This document shows, one piece after another, positions 9,428 to 18,320 of a stretch of DNA of 64,000 nucleotides (position 1 is the stretch's first letter; every line of letters begins with the position of its first letter). Both the position numbers and the translations under genes were made by a program. The notes under the pieces were generated by a model that saw nothing but the letters and a program-made list of their open reading frames with translations, did no database searches and had not been told where the DNA came from. The stretch lies in the NCBI RefSeq assembly GCF_026262505.1, contig NC_067207.1, positions 8,958,082 through 9,022,081 on the forward strand, given 5' to 3'. This DNA comes from Trichomonas vaginalis G3. Taxonomy: Eukaryota > Parabasalia > Trichomonadida > Trichomonadidae.

Positions 9428-10867
9428 ATGAAAGGCTCTGTTCTCCAGCGCCTCTTAACAAAACAGAAACAAGAAAAGTTTGGAACAGCTGTCAATAATG
9501 ATAAGTGGGATGAGTTAGTCCCAAATATTCTTTCAGGAGTTTCGAAATTTGAAGATGTCATTGTTCCTATCCAAGAAAGAGGAAAAGTTCTGAACTTATT
9601 CCAATATATAACAACACTTGAGCCAAACCAGCCAAATCTTGGACTCCTAACTCGCATATTAGCAATTATTCCACCAGAAAACCTTCAAGAAGCAGCTGGA
9701 TATCTTCGTGAAATGGCGCTTACATTTGCAGCCATATCTGCACCTATAATTGATCTTATTGTAAGAAGTTTCTTAACACAAAATGAATTATACTTTGCCG
9801 ATGTAATTAACAACCTTATCGATGCTTCTCAGAGCTTCACTCCACTTACATCAGCATCTATTACAAAATATTTCCCTCAAACTACATTTGAAGGCGATCA
9901 ACAGATTAATTTCTTGAAATCAACTCTTCACGTTTGCCAGCATAGCTACGACGTTACTCTGAAAGTTCTTAGTCGTGTTTTCCAGCATATCGTTGGTCTA
10001 GACTGCGAACTCATGATTATGGGAAACAAAGATTCAAATGCCATCGAAATTGATGAAGATGTTGCCGCCCTTCTTACACCGCAGATCATATACGTCCTCG
10101 ACTTTGTCGAAAACTCTCCACAAACGATATTTACTCTTTTATTACAATTATTTGACATTTATTTGCTCGATCTTCCATCGTCTTCAGCTGTTCAATACAT
10201 ATTCTTCATTGCTTCATCATTCAGCAGCCAGAACTACCAAAATTTCGTTGGTTTCTTACTTGCAAAATTATTTGATGAAAATGTCAACAAAAGAACTCGA
10301 GGCAACGCAGCTTTCTATGCTTCAACATTAATAGCGAGAGCCAAATACATTGATGATCAATTTGCATCGTTTGTTCTTGATTATGTTTCAAATTTCGCTG
10401 AATGTTACTTAGAACACATAAAAACAACATCTCCACAGTTCATGACACGCAACATCCAAACTCACGCTGTCTATTATTACGCTTTGCAGTGTTTTGCTTA
10501 CATTTACTGCTGGAGACACTCCGGATTTGAGAAAATGGAGATTGACGTGGAAAGTCGATGGAAAATCAACTTGTTGTTCAATAACGAACTGGACGCGATG
10601 ACTGCAATTGATCCAAACACTGCGGAGATGTTCAGCAGTCTCGGGAACATCGAGTACGAGCCTGATTCGAGTGTCATTGAGAGAATCTCTGTCTGGTTCC
10701 CTTACGATCCATGTCCTTTGGATGAAGTCAGCGAAAGAGTTTCTTCCATTTACATGCAGTGGGGAGAAGTCGCAGAACCAGCTGATGTCGACGCCGCGCT
10801 GGAGCTGAGCCTCAATAGAATATGCGCGTCAAGAGGAATTTCACTTGGAGATATCCTCGGACAATGA
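9428..10867 (+). CDS. RNA polymerase I-specific initiation factor RRN3 (TIF-IA)
   Basis: RRN3/TIF-IA bridges RNA polymerase I to the rDNA promoter factor and so controls rRNA synthesis in the nucleolus. The 479-residue protein is all-helical, HEAT-like, and carries the family's typical blocks: RTRGNAAFYASTLIARAKYI near residue 300 (family: R..AA.Y..SF.ARAKFI), YYALQCFAYIYCWRH near 350, and WFPYDPCPL near 435. It is shorter than animal or yeast RRN3 (about 600-650). The ATG at 9428 is the first in this frame, although the frame is open upstream to 9377. A separate ATG at 9339 opens 23 codons in another frame that stops at about 9409, so the true 5' end is uncertain. No clear initiator precedes 9428. 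Confidence 0.8.
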   Translation: MKGSVLQRLLTKQKQEKFGTAVNNDKWDELVPNILSGVSKFEDVIVPIQERGKVLNLFQYITTLEPNQPNLGLLTRILAIIPPENLQEAAGYLREMALTFAAISAPIIDLIVRSFLTQNELYFADVINNLIDASQSFTPLTSASITKYFPQTTFEGDQQINFLKSTLHVCQHSYDVTLKVLSRVFQHIVGLDCELMIMGNKDSNAIEIDEDVAALLTPQIIYVLDFVENSPQTIFTLLLQLFDIYLLDLPSSSAVQYIFFIASSFSSQNYQNFVGFLLAKLFDENVNKRTRGNAAFYASTLIARAKYIDDQFASFVLDYVSNFAECYLEHIKTTSPQFMTRNIQTHAVYYYALQCFAYIYCWRHSGFEKMEIDVESRWKINLLFNNELDAMTAIDPNTAEMFSSLGNIEYEPDSSVIERISVWFPYDPCPLDEVSERVSSIYMQWGEVAEPADVDAALELSLNRICASRGISLGDILGQ

Positions 10868-11707
10868 ATTTTAAAATATTTATTTATCTGTTTTGTTTTT
10901 TAAAATTATCAGCAACTATTTTTTTTATAAGGATTTCATGTTATATTTTACTCATGAGAAGTGTGTTTCTTTATGCATCTTTGCATAATATGTGTATATT
11001 CATTCATTAAACAATACACATGGTATGTGTTTATAATGCTCACTGTACATGTGTTTATTAATTATTTGCTCTATATTATCTCTTTGAGCATGTGTTTATA
11101 ATTTATTTACATGGAGCAAGTGTTATCAAAATGTGTGTATATAGATACCCTTGAACGGTTACCCTCATTTTGTACATGTATTTACTAGGTTTTGACAAAT
11201 TTTGGCAGCAAATTAACTTGCAATGGGCAGGTCTTGATCTGGAAACTTATGAGAATTGCAAGGTATGCTTCTCAATGTGGAATAATGAATGAAACTAGAG
11301 ATGATTATTAATAGGAAATATTTGGTAACTAATCATAGAATTTTGGAGCAATAATAAGTGTATCTTTAATGAAAAAGATTAGTAAATTAATTAAATAAGA
11401 GGATTGTGACAGTATACGAAACATTTTTATTTAATTAAAGAAAAACAATCGTGAACTTGCTAAAATATATGTAAAATATATTACTAATTGAAGAAAAAAA
11501 GATAAAAGAATAATAAAATTGTAAATTTTTTGGAAAATCTGGTAGTTAAAGATTGACATTAGTCTATAATGGTATTAATTGAAAGTAATGCATTCAAACT
11601 ATAACCTTGAAAAGCCGATCAAAAATAAATTGCAATTTTTTCTATCTAAGTAAGAATTGAGTATTATATCGTTGGTCCTAATTAATTAGATAGTGAATTA
11701 TAAGAAA
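10868..11707. other. AT-rich spacer with loose GTGTTTAT repeats
   Basis: About 840 bases without a gene. Three imperfect copies of (C/T)ATGTGTTTAT(A/T)A occur at about 11025, 11048 and 11090. This spacer separates the 3' ends of two convergent genes, so it should hold both polyadenylation sites. Confidence 0.5.
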
Positions 11708-12211
11708 TTAACTAAATAATTCAGCAACAACGTAAATCATTGCCAAAAGTAAGATTGTAGATGTGATATATCTGAAAATATTGATACAGTGACTCTGTTG
11801 TTCAATTATATTGACATCATTTCCATCTTCTGATGAATTTTCATCAGAGACTTTTTCCTCGTGTAAAATAAGGGGAGAATTTATATCTTCGCCTGCAACA
11901 TTTTCATTAAATCCGATGGATGTATTGGATTTTGACCCCTGGAATGGAGCAAAGCGTGTTTGTAATTCGGTAATTGTTGTTCTGAGCTGAGTAACATAAT
12001 TTCGTGCTTCTCTTCTTTGATTCATTTCCCAAATGCTTGATTGAGCAATAATGCTTTGAATTACATTTTCAATTTGGTTAAAAAGAGCAATTAATTGAGA
12101 AACCTTGCCTATTTCATTCTTTGTTTGGTTGCTTTCTAATGATTGTAAGTTTTGCTCGATCTTTTCAATAATGGAATCTGCTTCAGCTTGGAATTGAGAT
12201 AAATCATTCAT
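11708..12211 (-). CDS. Small tail-anchored SNARE-like protein
   Basis: The 167-residue protein begins MNDLSQFQAEADSIIEKIEQ, is helical and rich in Q/E/N over residues 1-90, then has an acidic linker, and ends in one hydrophobic segment (about 145-163) followed by only a few residues. That layout, cytosolic helices and a C-terminal anchor, is that of a tail-anchored protein such as a SNARE of the Vti1 or syntaxin-6/8 kind. I see no clear central Q or R residue of a SNARE layer, so the family is not proven. It converges with the RRN3 gene and lies downstream of the nicotinamidase gene on the same strand. Confidence 0.6.
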   Translation of the reverse strand: MNDLSQFQAEADSIIEKIEQNLQSLESNQTKNEIGKVSQLIALFNQIENVIQSIIAQSSIWEMNQRREARNYVTQLRTTITELQTRFAPFQGSKSNTSIGFNENVAGEDINSPLILHEEKVSDENSSEDGNDVNIIEQQSHCINIFRYITSTILLLAMIYVVAELFS

Positions 12212-12392
12212 TTAGACTTTTATGTTATTTAATTTATTGCCCGTGATTATATTTAATTTCTATCAAATTTTGAGAGTATAACGGGCAAATTTATAAATCA
12301 ACTTTTTATATCATGATAATACAATAAGAACTCAATAAAAAATAGTTTTGTAGGGAATTGAATAAAAGTAAAGCCTTTAAAACAATACGAAA

Positions 12393-13007
12393 TTAAAAGA
12401 TATTTGAATTAACGAATGTGATTCCTTGTTCCTTCATTTCTTTGAGAGCAGCAATGGAGCTTTCTTTTTGTACTCCTGCAATGCAATCTTCAATTAAGTA
12501 AACTTTGTAGCCAAGTTTAACCGCATCGAGAGCGGAGAATTTAACGCAGAAATCAGTGGCAACTCCCAAAATATACAATGTTTTGATGCCTTTGCTGCGA
12601 AGTAATTGATCAGCATTTGTTTGTGAAGATTTTATGACATCGAAGAAGCAGCTGTAGGAATCAATCTTCTCGTTAGTTCCTTTATATACTACCATATCAC
12701 CATCCTTCTTTATTAAATCCTTCTGTAACTCCGCTCCTTTTGAATTTTGAACACAATGTGCTGGGAAAAGCATTTGCTTGACAGATCCTGCATCAACGAT
12801 ATCATATACCTTGTGTCCTGGATGGCTATCAACAAAAGAAACATGATTCTTTGGATGCCAGTCGTAAGTAAATAAAACATTTTGGAATTTTGAACGGATT
12901 CTGTTAACTTTTGGAATAATATCCATGGCTCCTTTGACACTAAGTGAGCCTGTTGGCTCGACAAAGTCGTTCTGAAGATCTATAACGACGAGTGCTGTAT
13001 CTTGCAT
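12393..13007 (-). CDS. Nicotinamidase (isochorismatase-like hydrolase)
   Basis: This enzyme converts nicotinamide to nicotinate and ammonia for NAD salvage. The 204-residue protein has the full family pattern: catalytic Asp10 (VVIDLQNDF), Lys109 (VYKGTN) and Cys154 (ATDFCV), and metal ligands Asp49 and His51 (YDWHP) with His84 (FPAHCV). Its length matches eukaryotic and bacterial nicotinamidases. TCATT on the minus strand (13016-13020) stands 11 nt before the ATG as an initiator. Some isochorismatase-fold enzymes act on other amides, but the DWHP and FPAHC motifs favour nicotinamidase. Confidence 0.9.
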   Translation of the reverse strand: MQDTALVVIDLQNDFVEPTGSLSVKGAMDIIPKVNRIRSKFQNVLFTYDWHPKNHVSFVDSHPGHKVYDIVDAGSVKQMLFPAHCVQNSKGAELQKDLIKKDGDMVVYKGTNEKIDSYSCFFDVIKSSQTNADQLLRSKGIKTLYILGVATDFCVKFSALDAVKLGYKVYLIEDCIAGVQKESSIAALKEMKEQGITFVNSNIF

Positions 13008-13015
13008 CTACTGCA

Positions 13016-13020
13016 AATGA
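13016..13020 (-). promoter_or_regulatory. Initiator TCATT of the nicotinamidase gene
   Basis: On the minus strand TCATT lies 11 nt before the ATG, with the presumed start base at 13018, matching the trichomonad consensus. Confidence 0.6.
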
Positions 13021-13394
13021 TTCAATTGATCTGAAAAAACAGCCATTTTCAATTTTTGTGAGAAATGTTAAATTGAATGATGATTGGCCGAAAATTTTTC
13101 AAACAAAAATGAAGTATTTTAATCTGATTTTACTTTTAAAAATTAATTAAAATTTTGAAAATTTTTGTTGGAAAAGAAAAAGAGTCAAAATTCAGTTTAA
13201 GCGAATATCAACGTTTGAATAGGCCCTGACATATTTAGCTCAATATCTTAGAAACAAATGAATTATCTATTACTTTTCTTTTCAATTCGGAAGATGTTTG
13301 CCAATTTGATATTTCACGTTATCTGGATAAATAAAATCAAACATAATTGAATTTATAAATGTTATATTTATTAAATACAAAAAAATAAGATAAG

Positions 13395-15635
13395 TTATTG
13401 CAAAATCTTAACAAATCCATTCTCTGTTGCAGAGATGAGTCTTCCATTTGCTGGATTCCATTGGAGATATGTAACAGCAGTTCCTCTGAAGTCATCTTTT
13501 ATTTTCTGGACGCATGTTCCCATTCCGATATCCCAAATTTCAACTCCAAGTCTTTCTGTTCCGATTGCGATGAATCTAGAGTCAGGGCTAATAGAAACGC
13601 CTATCTTTGTTGTCCTTGATCCGCAAATGATTGTTCTTTCGCATCTTGCAGATCTTAGATCCCATAATCTGCAAGTTTCATCGAAAGCAGCGGACAAAAC
13701 GAAAGAAGGAGTATCAGGAAGCCTTGGAGTGAACATTCCGCCATAATTCGCTACAACTGTATGGATAGGACGCTCATGTTGAGTGTCGATTTCAACAGTT
13801 TTCTGGCATGTGTAGAAATCAACAGCAGCAACGGTTTTTGCGGTGGTCGCATAGCAGACAACAGGCGATTTAGGAACATTTGAAGCGGCCAATGATACTA
13901 TTTTCGATGAACCTGTGTTAACAGTCGAAATACATTTATATGTTCCTGTTTGATGCATATTTTGGATATCTTTTGATGAGATATTCGGAAGTTTATAGCC
14001 GAATAAGTGGAGATTCTGGCCGCAGGAGGACACAATGAACTTGTCCTGCCATAGAAAACTGCATCCTGTCAGTTCTTCGGGGAATTTCGCTCCTTTTCCA
14101 TCAGTCTTGATAGTATCTATGGTCAAGAGACTATCTGGACGGTCGATGTCCCATAATTTAATGGTTTTGTCAATAGAGCAAGATGCGAAATTTTTATCAG
14201 TTGACCAGCTGAGGCCGGTGACCTGTTGGTGATGTCCGAGATACGCTGGGAATGATGTTCCTTTCATTTTTACAAATACTACTGTTCCGCTTTGGTCAGA
14301 CGTGATTAATCTTTTTCCATCAGGAGAAACAGCAGCTGTAAGGATTGGAGTATCATGAGGCTGGCTTGTAGATTTAACAGAAGTTGGAGCTTTGCAGATT
14401 TTTGGCTCTTTTGGAGCTTCATCTTTTTTGACTGGTTTTTTGGCAGCTGGCTTCTTGGCAAGTCTGTTTGGTGGAGCCTGTGGCTTGGCCGCGTAGCCAC
14501 TGCTTTTAATTTTCTTGTGAAGAGTTGCAATCGGAGTTGATTGCTTTGTTTTTGGCTGAATTTCAGCATTAAGAGGTGATTCCTCTGGAGGATCTTCTGT
14601 TGGAAATAGATCTGTACCAAGTTCTGGTAAAATTCCGAGAGAAAGGCGTTTAACTGTAATATCTTTTGTTAATGCGGATCTGCTAGCAACAATCATATCG
14701 CAGAATGAGACAGTATCAACAGCATCATCGAAAGTATGAACTACTGATTTTTCGAGTGTATTTATGTTGAATGAAATAACAGAATTTGCTGTAGCCACTA
14801 ACATGAACTCTCTTGATCCATTACTGCAAAATCCTGTATTTATGATCGATGGAGATAGCCCCGCAGTGATTGGTTCGTCCTTAGGAATGATGGATTTTGA
14901 TGGTTTATTTTTAGAAATAACTATTGTCTCTTCTTCCTCTTCTTCAACATCTGTAAGTTCTACTCGTGTCATATTAATTGTTTTTATGAATTTAACTGAA
15001 GGTTTTGAGTTCAAAATCGGGGAAGCATCGTATAACCTAACGAATCCATCTTCAAAAGCAAGCGCAAAGTACTGATTTGTCTTGAATGTAACAATTCCTT
15101 TAATTAAATTGCTTGATTCGAATGGTGACTCGTAGCAATGGCATCTACGATTTAAATCCCAAACATAGAAGCGATTATCTTCACTACATGTAATGAGAAG
15201 ATGTTCGTAGCTATCATATGTCATGAATGCGCATTTGACTATGTTTGCTTCATGACCTTCGAGGGCAGCTATTAATGCTTTTTCTAATGGTTTAGATAAA
15301 TCATATACCAAAGCTACATTTCCAGCAGCAACTGCCATATGAGTATTGAAAGCGTTAAACGAGACAGCAGAAGGTGAGATTGATTCAAGTCCTACTGGGA
15401 AGAAGTATTGAATGAGCTTGCCATTGGGTTGAACAATAATAATTGATCCATTGAATCCTATTGTAGGTAGTGGACCCTCTCCAACAAAAGAAATTTGAGT
15501 ATTTAGATCGTAATTTTGTTTCACCGAAGATTCAACATCTAATATTTGGACATTATTGCGATATGAAGTTATTATTGATCCTTCTTCATCTGCAACTGCA
15601 AAATTTGTTGATTTTACTTTAATTACTCTTTTCAT
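13395..15635 (-). CDS. WD40-repeat protein, WDR27-like
   Basis: The 746-residue protein is built of WD40 blades in two groups. An N-terminal set runs to about residue 330, with a clear CSEDNRFYVWDLNR blade near 150. A basic, proline-rich linker follows (about 370-425, AKKPAAKKPVKK). The second set runs from about 430 to the end, with SIDKTIKLWDIDRP, DETCRLWDLRSARCERTI and a late RFIAIGTERLGVEIWDI blade. The two-propeller layout and the FPEEL..FLWQDKFIVSSCGQ and RPIHTV stretches resemble WDR27, a conserved protein of poorly known role. WD40 homology is certain and the WDR27 match is from memory. It is divergent from the surface-protein gene that starts 127 bp away. Confidence 0.72.
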   Translation of the reverse strand: MKRVIKVKSTNFAVADEEGSIITSYRNNVQILDVESSVKQNYDLNTQISFVGEGPLPTIGFNGSIIIVQPNGKLIQYFFPVGLESISPSAVSFNAFNTHMAVAAGNVALVYDLSKPLEKALIAALEGHEANIVKCAFMTYDSYEHLLITCSEDNRFYVWDLNRRCHCYESPFESSNLIKGIVTFKTNQYFALAFEDGFVRLYDASPILNSKPSVKFIKTINMTRVELTDVEEEEEETIVISKNKPSKSIIPKDEPITAGLSPSIINTGFCSNGSREFMLVATANSVISFNINTLEKSVVHTFDDAVDTVSFCDMIVASRSALTKDITVKRLSLGILPELGTDLFPTEDPPEESPLNAEIQPKTKQSTPIATLHKKIKSSGYAAKPQAPPNRLAKKPAAKKPVKKDEAPKEPKICKAPTSVKSTSQPHDTPILTAAVSPDGKRLITSDQSGTVVFVKMKGTSFPAYLGHHQQVTGLSWSTDKNFASCSIDKTIKLWDIDRPDSLLTIDTIKTDGKGAKFPEELTGCSFLWQDKFIVSSCGQNLHLFGYKLPNISSKDIQNMHQTGTYKCISTVNTGSSKIVSLAASNVPKSPVVCYATTAKTVAAVDFYTCQKTVEIDTQHERPIHTVVANYGGMFTPRLPDTPSFVLSAAFDETCRLWDLRSARCERTIICGSRTTKIGVSISPDSRFIAIGTERLGVEIWDIGMGTCVQKIKDDFRGTAVTYLQWNPANGRLISATENGFVKILQ

Positions 15636-15655
15636 TTATCAAATTTAACCATAAA

Positions 15656-15660
15656 AGTGA
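15656..15660 (-). promoter_or_regulatory. Initiator TCACT of the WDR27-like gene
   Basis: TCACTTTTA on the minus strand, presumed start base at 15658, lies about 23 nt before the ATG at 15635. The short intergenic gap is shared with the divergent gene at 15762. Confidence 0.55.
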
Positions 15661-15761
15661 CGTTTTGATAAAATACATATTTTTAATCAGCAAATATAAA
15701 ACGCAATATTAATTTCTTTGACTTATATCTCAAAAAATTGAATTGAAAGTTAAATTCTCAA

Positions 15762-17519
15762 ATGTTTTTATTTTGTCTTATTTCGCGAGTGTCAGCAGAC
15801 CAAGATTCAGGTACTGATTTCTACACAGACTTTAATTTAGTGAAAGACAAGAATTATGATAAAACAATTGAAATTCCATCATATTATTCATCGTATTCAT
15901 GTGATTTTACCACTATCACGGCTCAAAAAGTCCTTGTGAAGTTTGAGGGAGGTTCTCTCAGACTTTATGTAACAGCTCTTGGATTACCACACTTTGTTTA
16001 CGTTACATTTATTGCTACGCAACAAGATTATTTAGCAACTTTAATGCAAGCACATCTATATGGAAATGTATTTTTCGAAACCCAGTCTCCCTGTCAAGTA
16101 TATACTTACTTTGATAATAATTATCCAGATGTGTTGCCTGTTGCTTACTTCACTGCATCTAGTCCTGCCGTTGGATATTTTAATGAAGGAATTGGAAAGC
16201 CAGGTCATAATATTTTAACAGATATTCGAGGTGTTGCTCCGGATGAAACGATTTCCAGACCAACTGTAAGTCAAGGTGAAACAATTACAATACTTAATTA
16301 CAATAATGTTGTTTTTCATCCTTTTGTATCAATTGAAGATGCTCAATATTATAAGCATTCCAGTGCTGCTCCAAAACCTCAGACACCCATTAAAACTCCA
16401 TTTCCCACCGCATATGAAACTCTATCTTCCACAGCACACGAAACTCCATTTTCTACAGCTCATCAAACTCCATTTTTGACAGCACACGAAACCCCATTTT
16501 CTACAGCTCATCAAACTCCATTTTTGACAGCTCATCAAACTCCATTTTTGACAGCTCATCAAACTCCATTTTTGACAGCACAGGAAACTCCAATTTCGGA
16601 AGAAGATGAGACTCCATTTTCCACAGCACACGAAACTCCATTTTCTACAGCTCATCAAACTCCATTTTTGACAGCACAGGAAACTCCATTTTCCACAGGA
16701 CATGAAACTCCATTTTTGACAGCATATGAAACTCCATTTTTGACTGCGCATCAAACTCCGTTTTTGACGGCGCATGAAACTCCTTCTGTTACAGCAGAAG
16801 TTCCTCCAACACCAAATATATCCGAATTAACTAATGAAAACGAGACTCAAAAGCGTGAAAATGTTTATGATGGAATGTATTACATCAATTCTCGTCTAGC
16901 AGAGATCAAGAAGTACTATAAGAACACTGAGGCAACAATTATTTGTGATGAAGATCGTTTGAACTACAACATCGTCGCAATTAATTCAACAATTGAAGTT
17001 AAGTCTGATTCACTCTGTCAAGCCTCTGTTTATGGTAGACACAACAAGATCATCGCTAATGGACCGATCTCATTCTTAATATATGCAGACACTAACTATC
17101 TCACAGAAGAATTTGATCTATCTGATCCAAAAAGACATCCCCTTTGGCGAGTGATCGGAAGCAACAATGTTTTTAAGACTAAGTTTACTGGTAAGGCAAC
17201 AGAAGACTACTCCATTGCATGGTACGGCTTTGATGGAAAAGGAACAGTTTTCCCAGAGCTTGGCAGCAACATGAAATTCGAAAATATTATTTATGGTGAT
17301 ATTATTAATATGGTATCATACGAACAAATTTCAGCAAGCAGAGAACTTGAAATGAAAAACTTTATCATGCTTTCTGTCAAATCAGGAGCTAAACCACCGC
17401 AAAAACCCTTGTCATTACTAGTCATTGTCAATATAGTTGGCGCAATCTCTCTTATTTTAACTATAGTTATTATTTTTATTGTGTTTAAATACGGATGTAA
17501 AGATTATGAATCCGAATAG
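15762..17519 (+). CDS. Single-pass surface protein with octapeptide repeats
   Basis: The 585-residue protein has the plan of a type I membrane protein. The first dozen residues (MFLFCLISRVSA) are a short signal peptide, and one hydrophobic segment near 550-572 (LLVIVNIVGAISLILTIVII) precedes a short cytoplasmic tail. Between them are two unknown ectodomain blocks, residues 13-205 and 355-545, joined by about 17 copies of an eight-residue repeat (TPFLTAHQ, variants TPFSTAHE). The threonine-rich linker may be O-glycosylated and stalk-like. The function is unknown and surface display is inferred. It is divergent from the WD40 gene. Confidence 0.75.
   Translation: MFLFCLISRVSADQDSGTDFYTDFNLVKDKNYDKTIEIPSYYSSYSCDFTTITAQKVLVKFEGGSLRLYVTALGLPHFVYVTFIATQQDYLATLMQAHLYGNVFFETQSPCQVYTYFDNNYPDVLPVAYFTASSPAVGYFNEGIGKPGHNILTDIRGVAPDETISRPTVSQGETITILNYNNVVFHPFVSIEDAQYYKHSSAAPKPQTPIKTPFPTAYETLSSTAHETPFSTAHQTPFLTAHETPFSTAHQTPFLTAHQTPFLTAHQTPFLTAQETPISEEDETPFSTAHETPFSTAHQTPFLTAQETPFSTGHETPFLTAYETPFLTAHQTPFLTAHETPSVTAEVPPTPNISELTNENETQKRENVYDGMYYINSRLAEIKKYYKNTEATIICDEDRLNYNIVAINSTIEVKSDSLCQASVYGRHNKIIANGPISFLIYADTNYLTEEFDLSDPKRHPLWRVIGSNNVFKTKFTGKATEDYSIAWYGFDGKGTVFPELGSNMKFENIIYGDIINMVSYEQISASRELEMKNFIMLSVKSGAKPPQKPLSLLVIVNIVGAISLILTIVIIFIVFKYGCKDYESE
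16395..16800 (+). repeat. 24-bp coding minisatellite, about 17 copies
   Basis: Units such as ACTCCATTTTTGACAGCTCA repeat every 24 bases and encode TPFLTAHQ-type octapeptides. The period keeps the frame, so copy number can change without breaking the protein. One unit, TPISEEDE, has diverged strongly. Confidence 0.92.
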
Positions 17520-18320
17520 AGATTATCGACACATTTTCAATAATGCGAAGGCGTCGGTAATTAAAACTTCTTAAGGAGAAAATCTTTATAACCGTCTACA
17601 ATAATCTTTCAGCGGAATTAGAAGAAAAATTTCACCAAAAACGATACTTTTTTCAGAAAAGTCATTATCTGGTACTTTTATGTATATCATTCATCAGTAA
17701 GTACTCAATATTATTATTTTCCAGCTTGAAGATTAAGTCCAAAGATTATATTAAATTTTGTTATTGATTATTAGATATAAATTATGTTATTTGTCGTTGT
17801 GTTGTAAATAATAGTGTGTTTATTATCATTCTATCTTAATTAATTTTTTACATGCTTCATGGAATTATCGAATAATGGTGCAGCAATATGCACTTGAAGA
17901 TAATACAAGATTAATTTATAAAAATCGTAATTTTTTTAAAAAAAAAATCGATTAAAGATATGTATTTTTGAGGGTCTGACGTCATGACATAAGCCACTTT
18001 TTATTGGATAGCTTACAGCATGACGTCGTTGTATGACCGACCAATGTTAAGTTAAATATCTGAGAATGAAAGCTAAATCCTGTTAGCTAGCTTGCCATTT
18101 ATAAAGATTTTGTTACATTTCCCTCTATGATTTCCTAAATTTGGAAGTGTTTACCATCCTCTCAAAAAACAATTTCATGGAAAAATTTTGTTATTGACTT
18201 CAATGAAACATAATGCTTATGCTGGTATAGACAACATATTAAAATTCAATAATATTTTTGACTAAATTTTCATCAAAAAAAAATCGTGCTGTTCTGAAAA
18301 TTTAAAAACTGCCATTCAAT
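17520..18320. other. Spacer with a CRE-like cluster
   Basis: About 800 bases without a gene. TGACGTCATGACAT occurs at about 17978 and CATGACGTCG at about 18018, GC-rich palindromic sites in otherwise AT-rich DNA. They may be regulatory for the downstream gene at 18321, but this is inference. Confidence 0.45.

Noticed and set aside
16422-16775. 117-codon antisense frame
   Set aside because: Shadow of the octapeptide repeats on the other strand.
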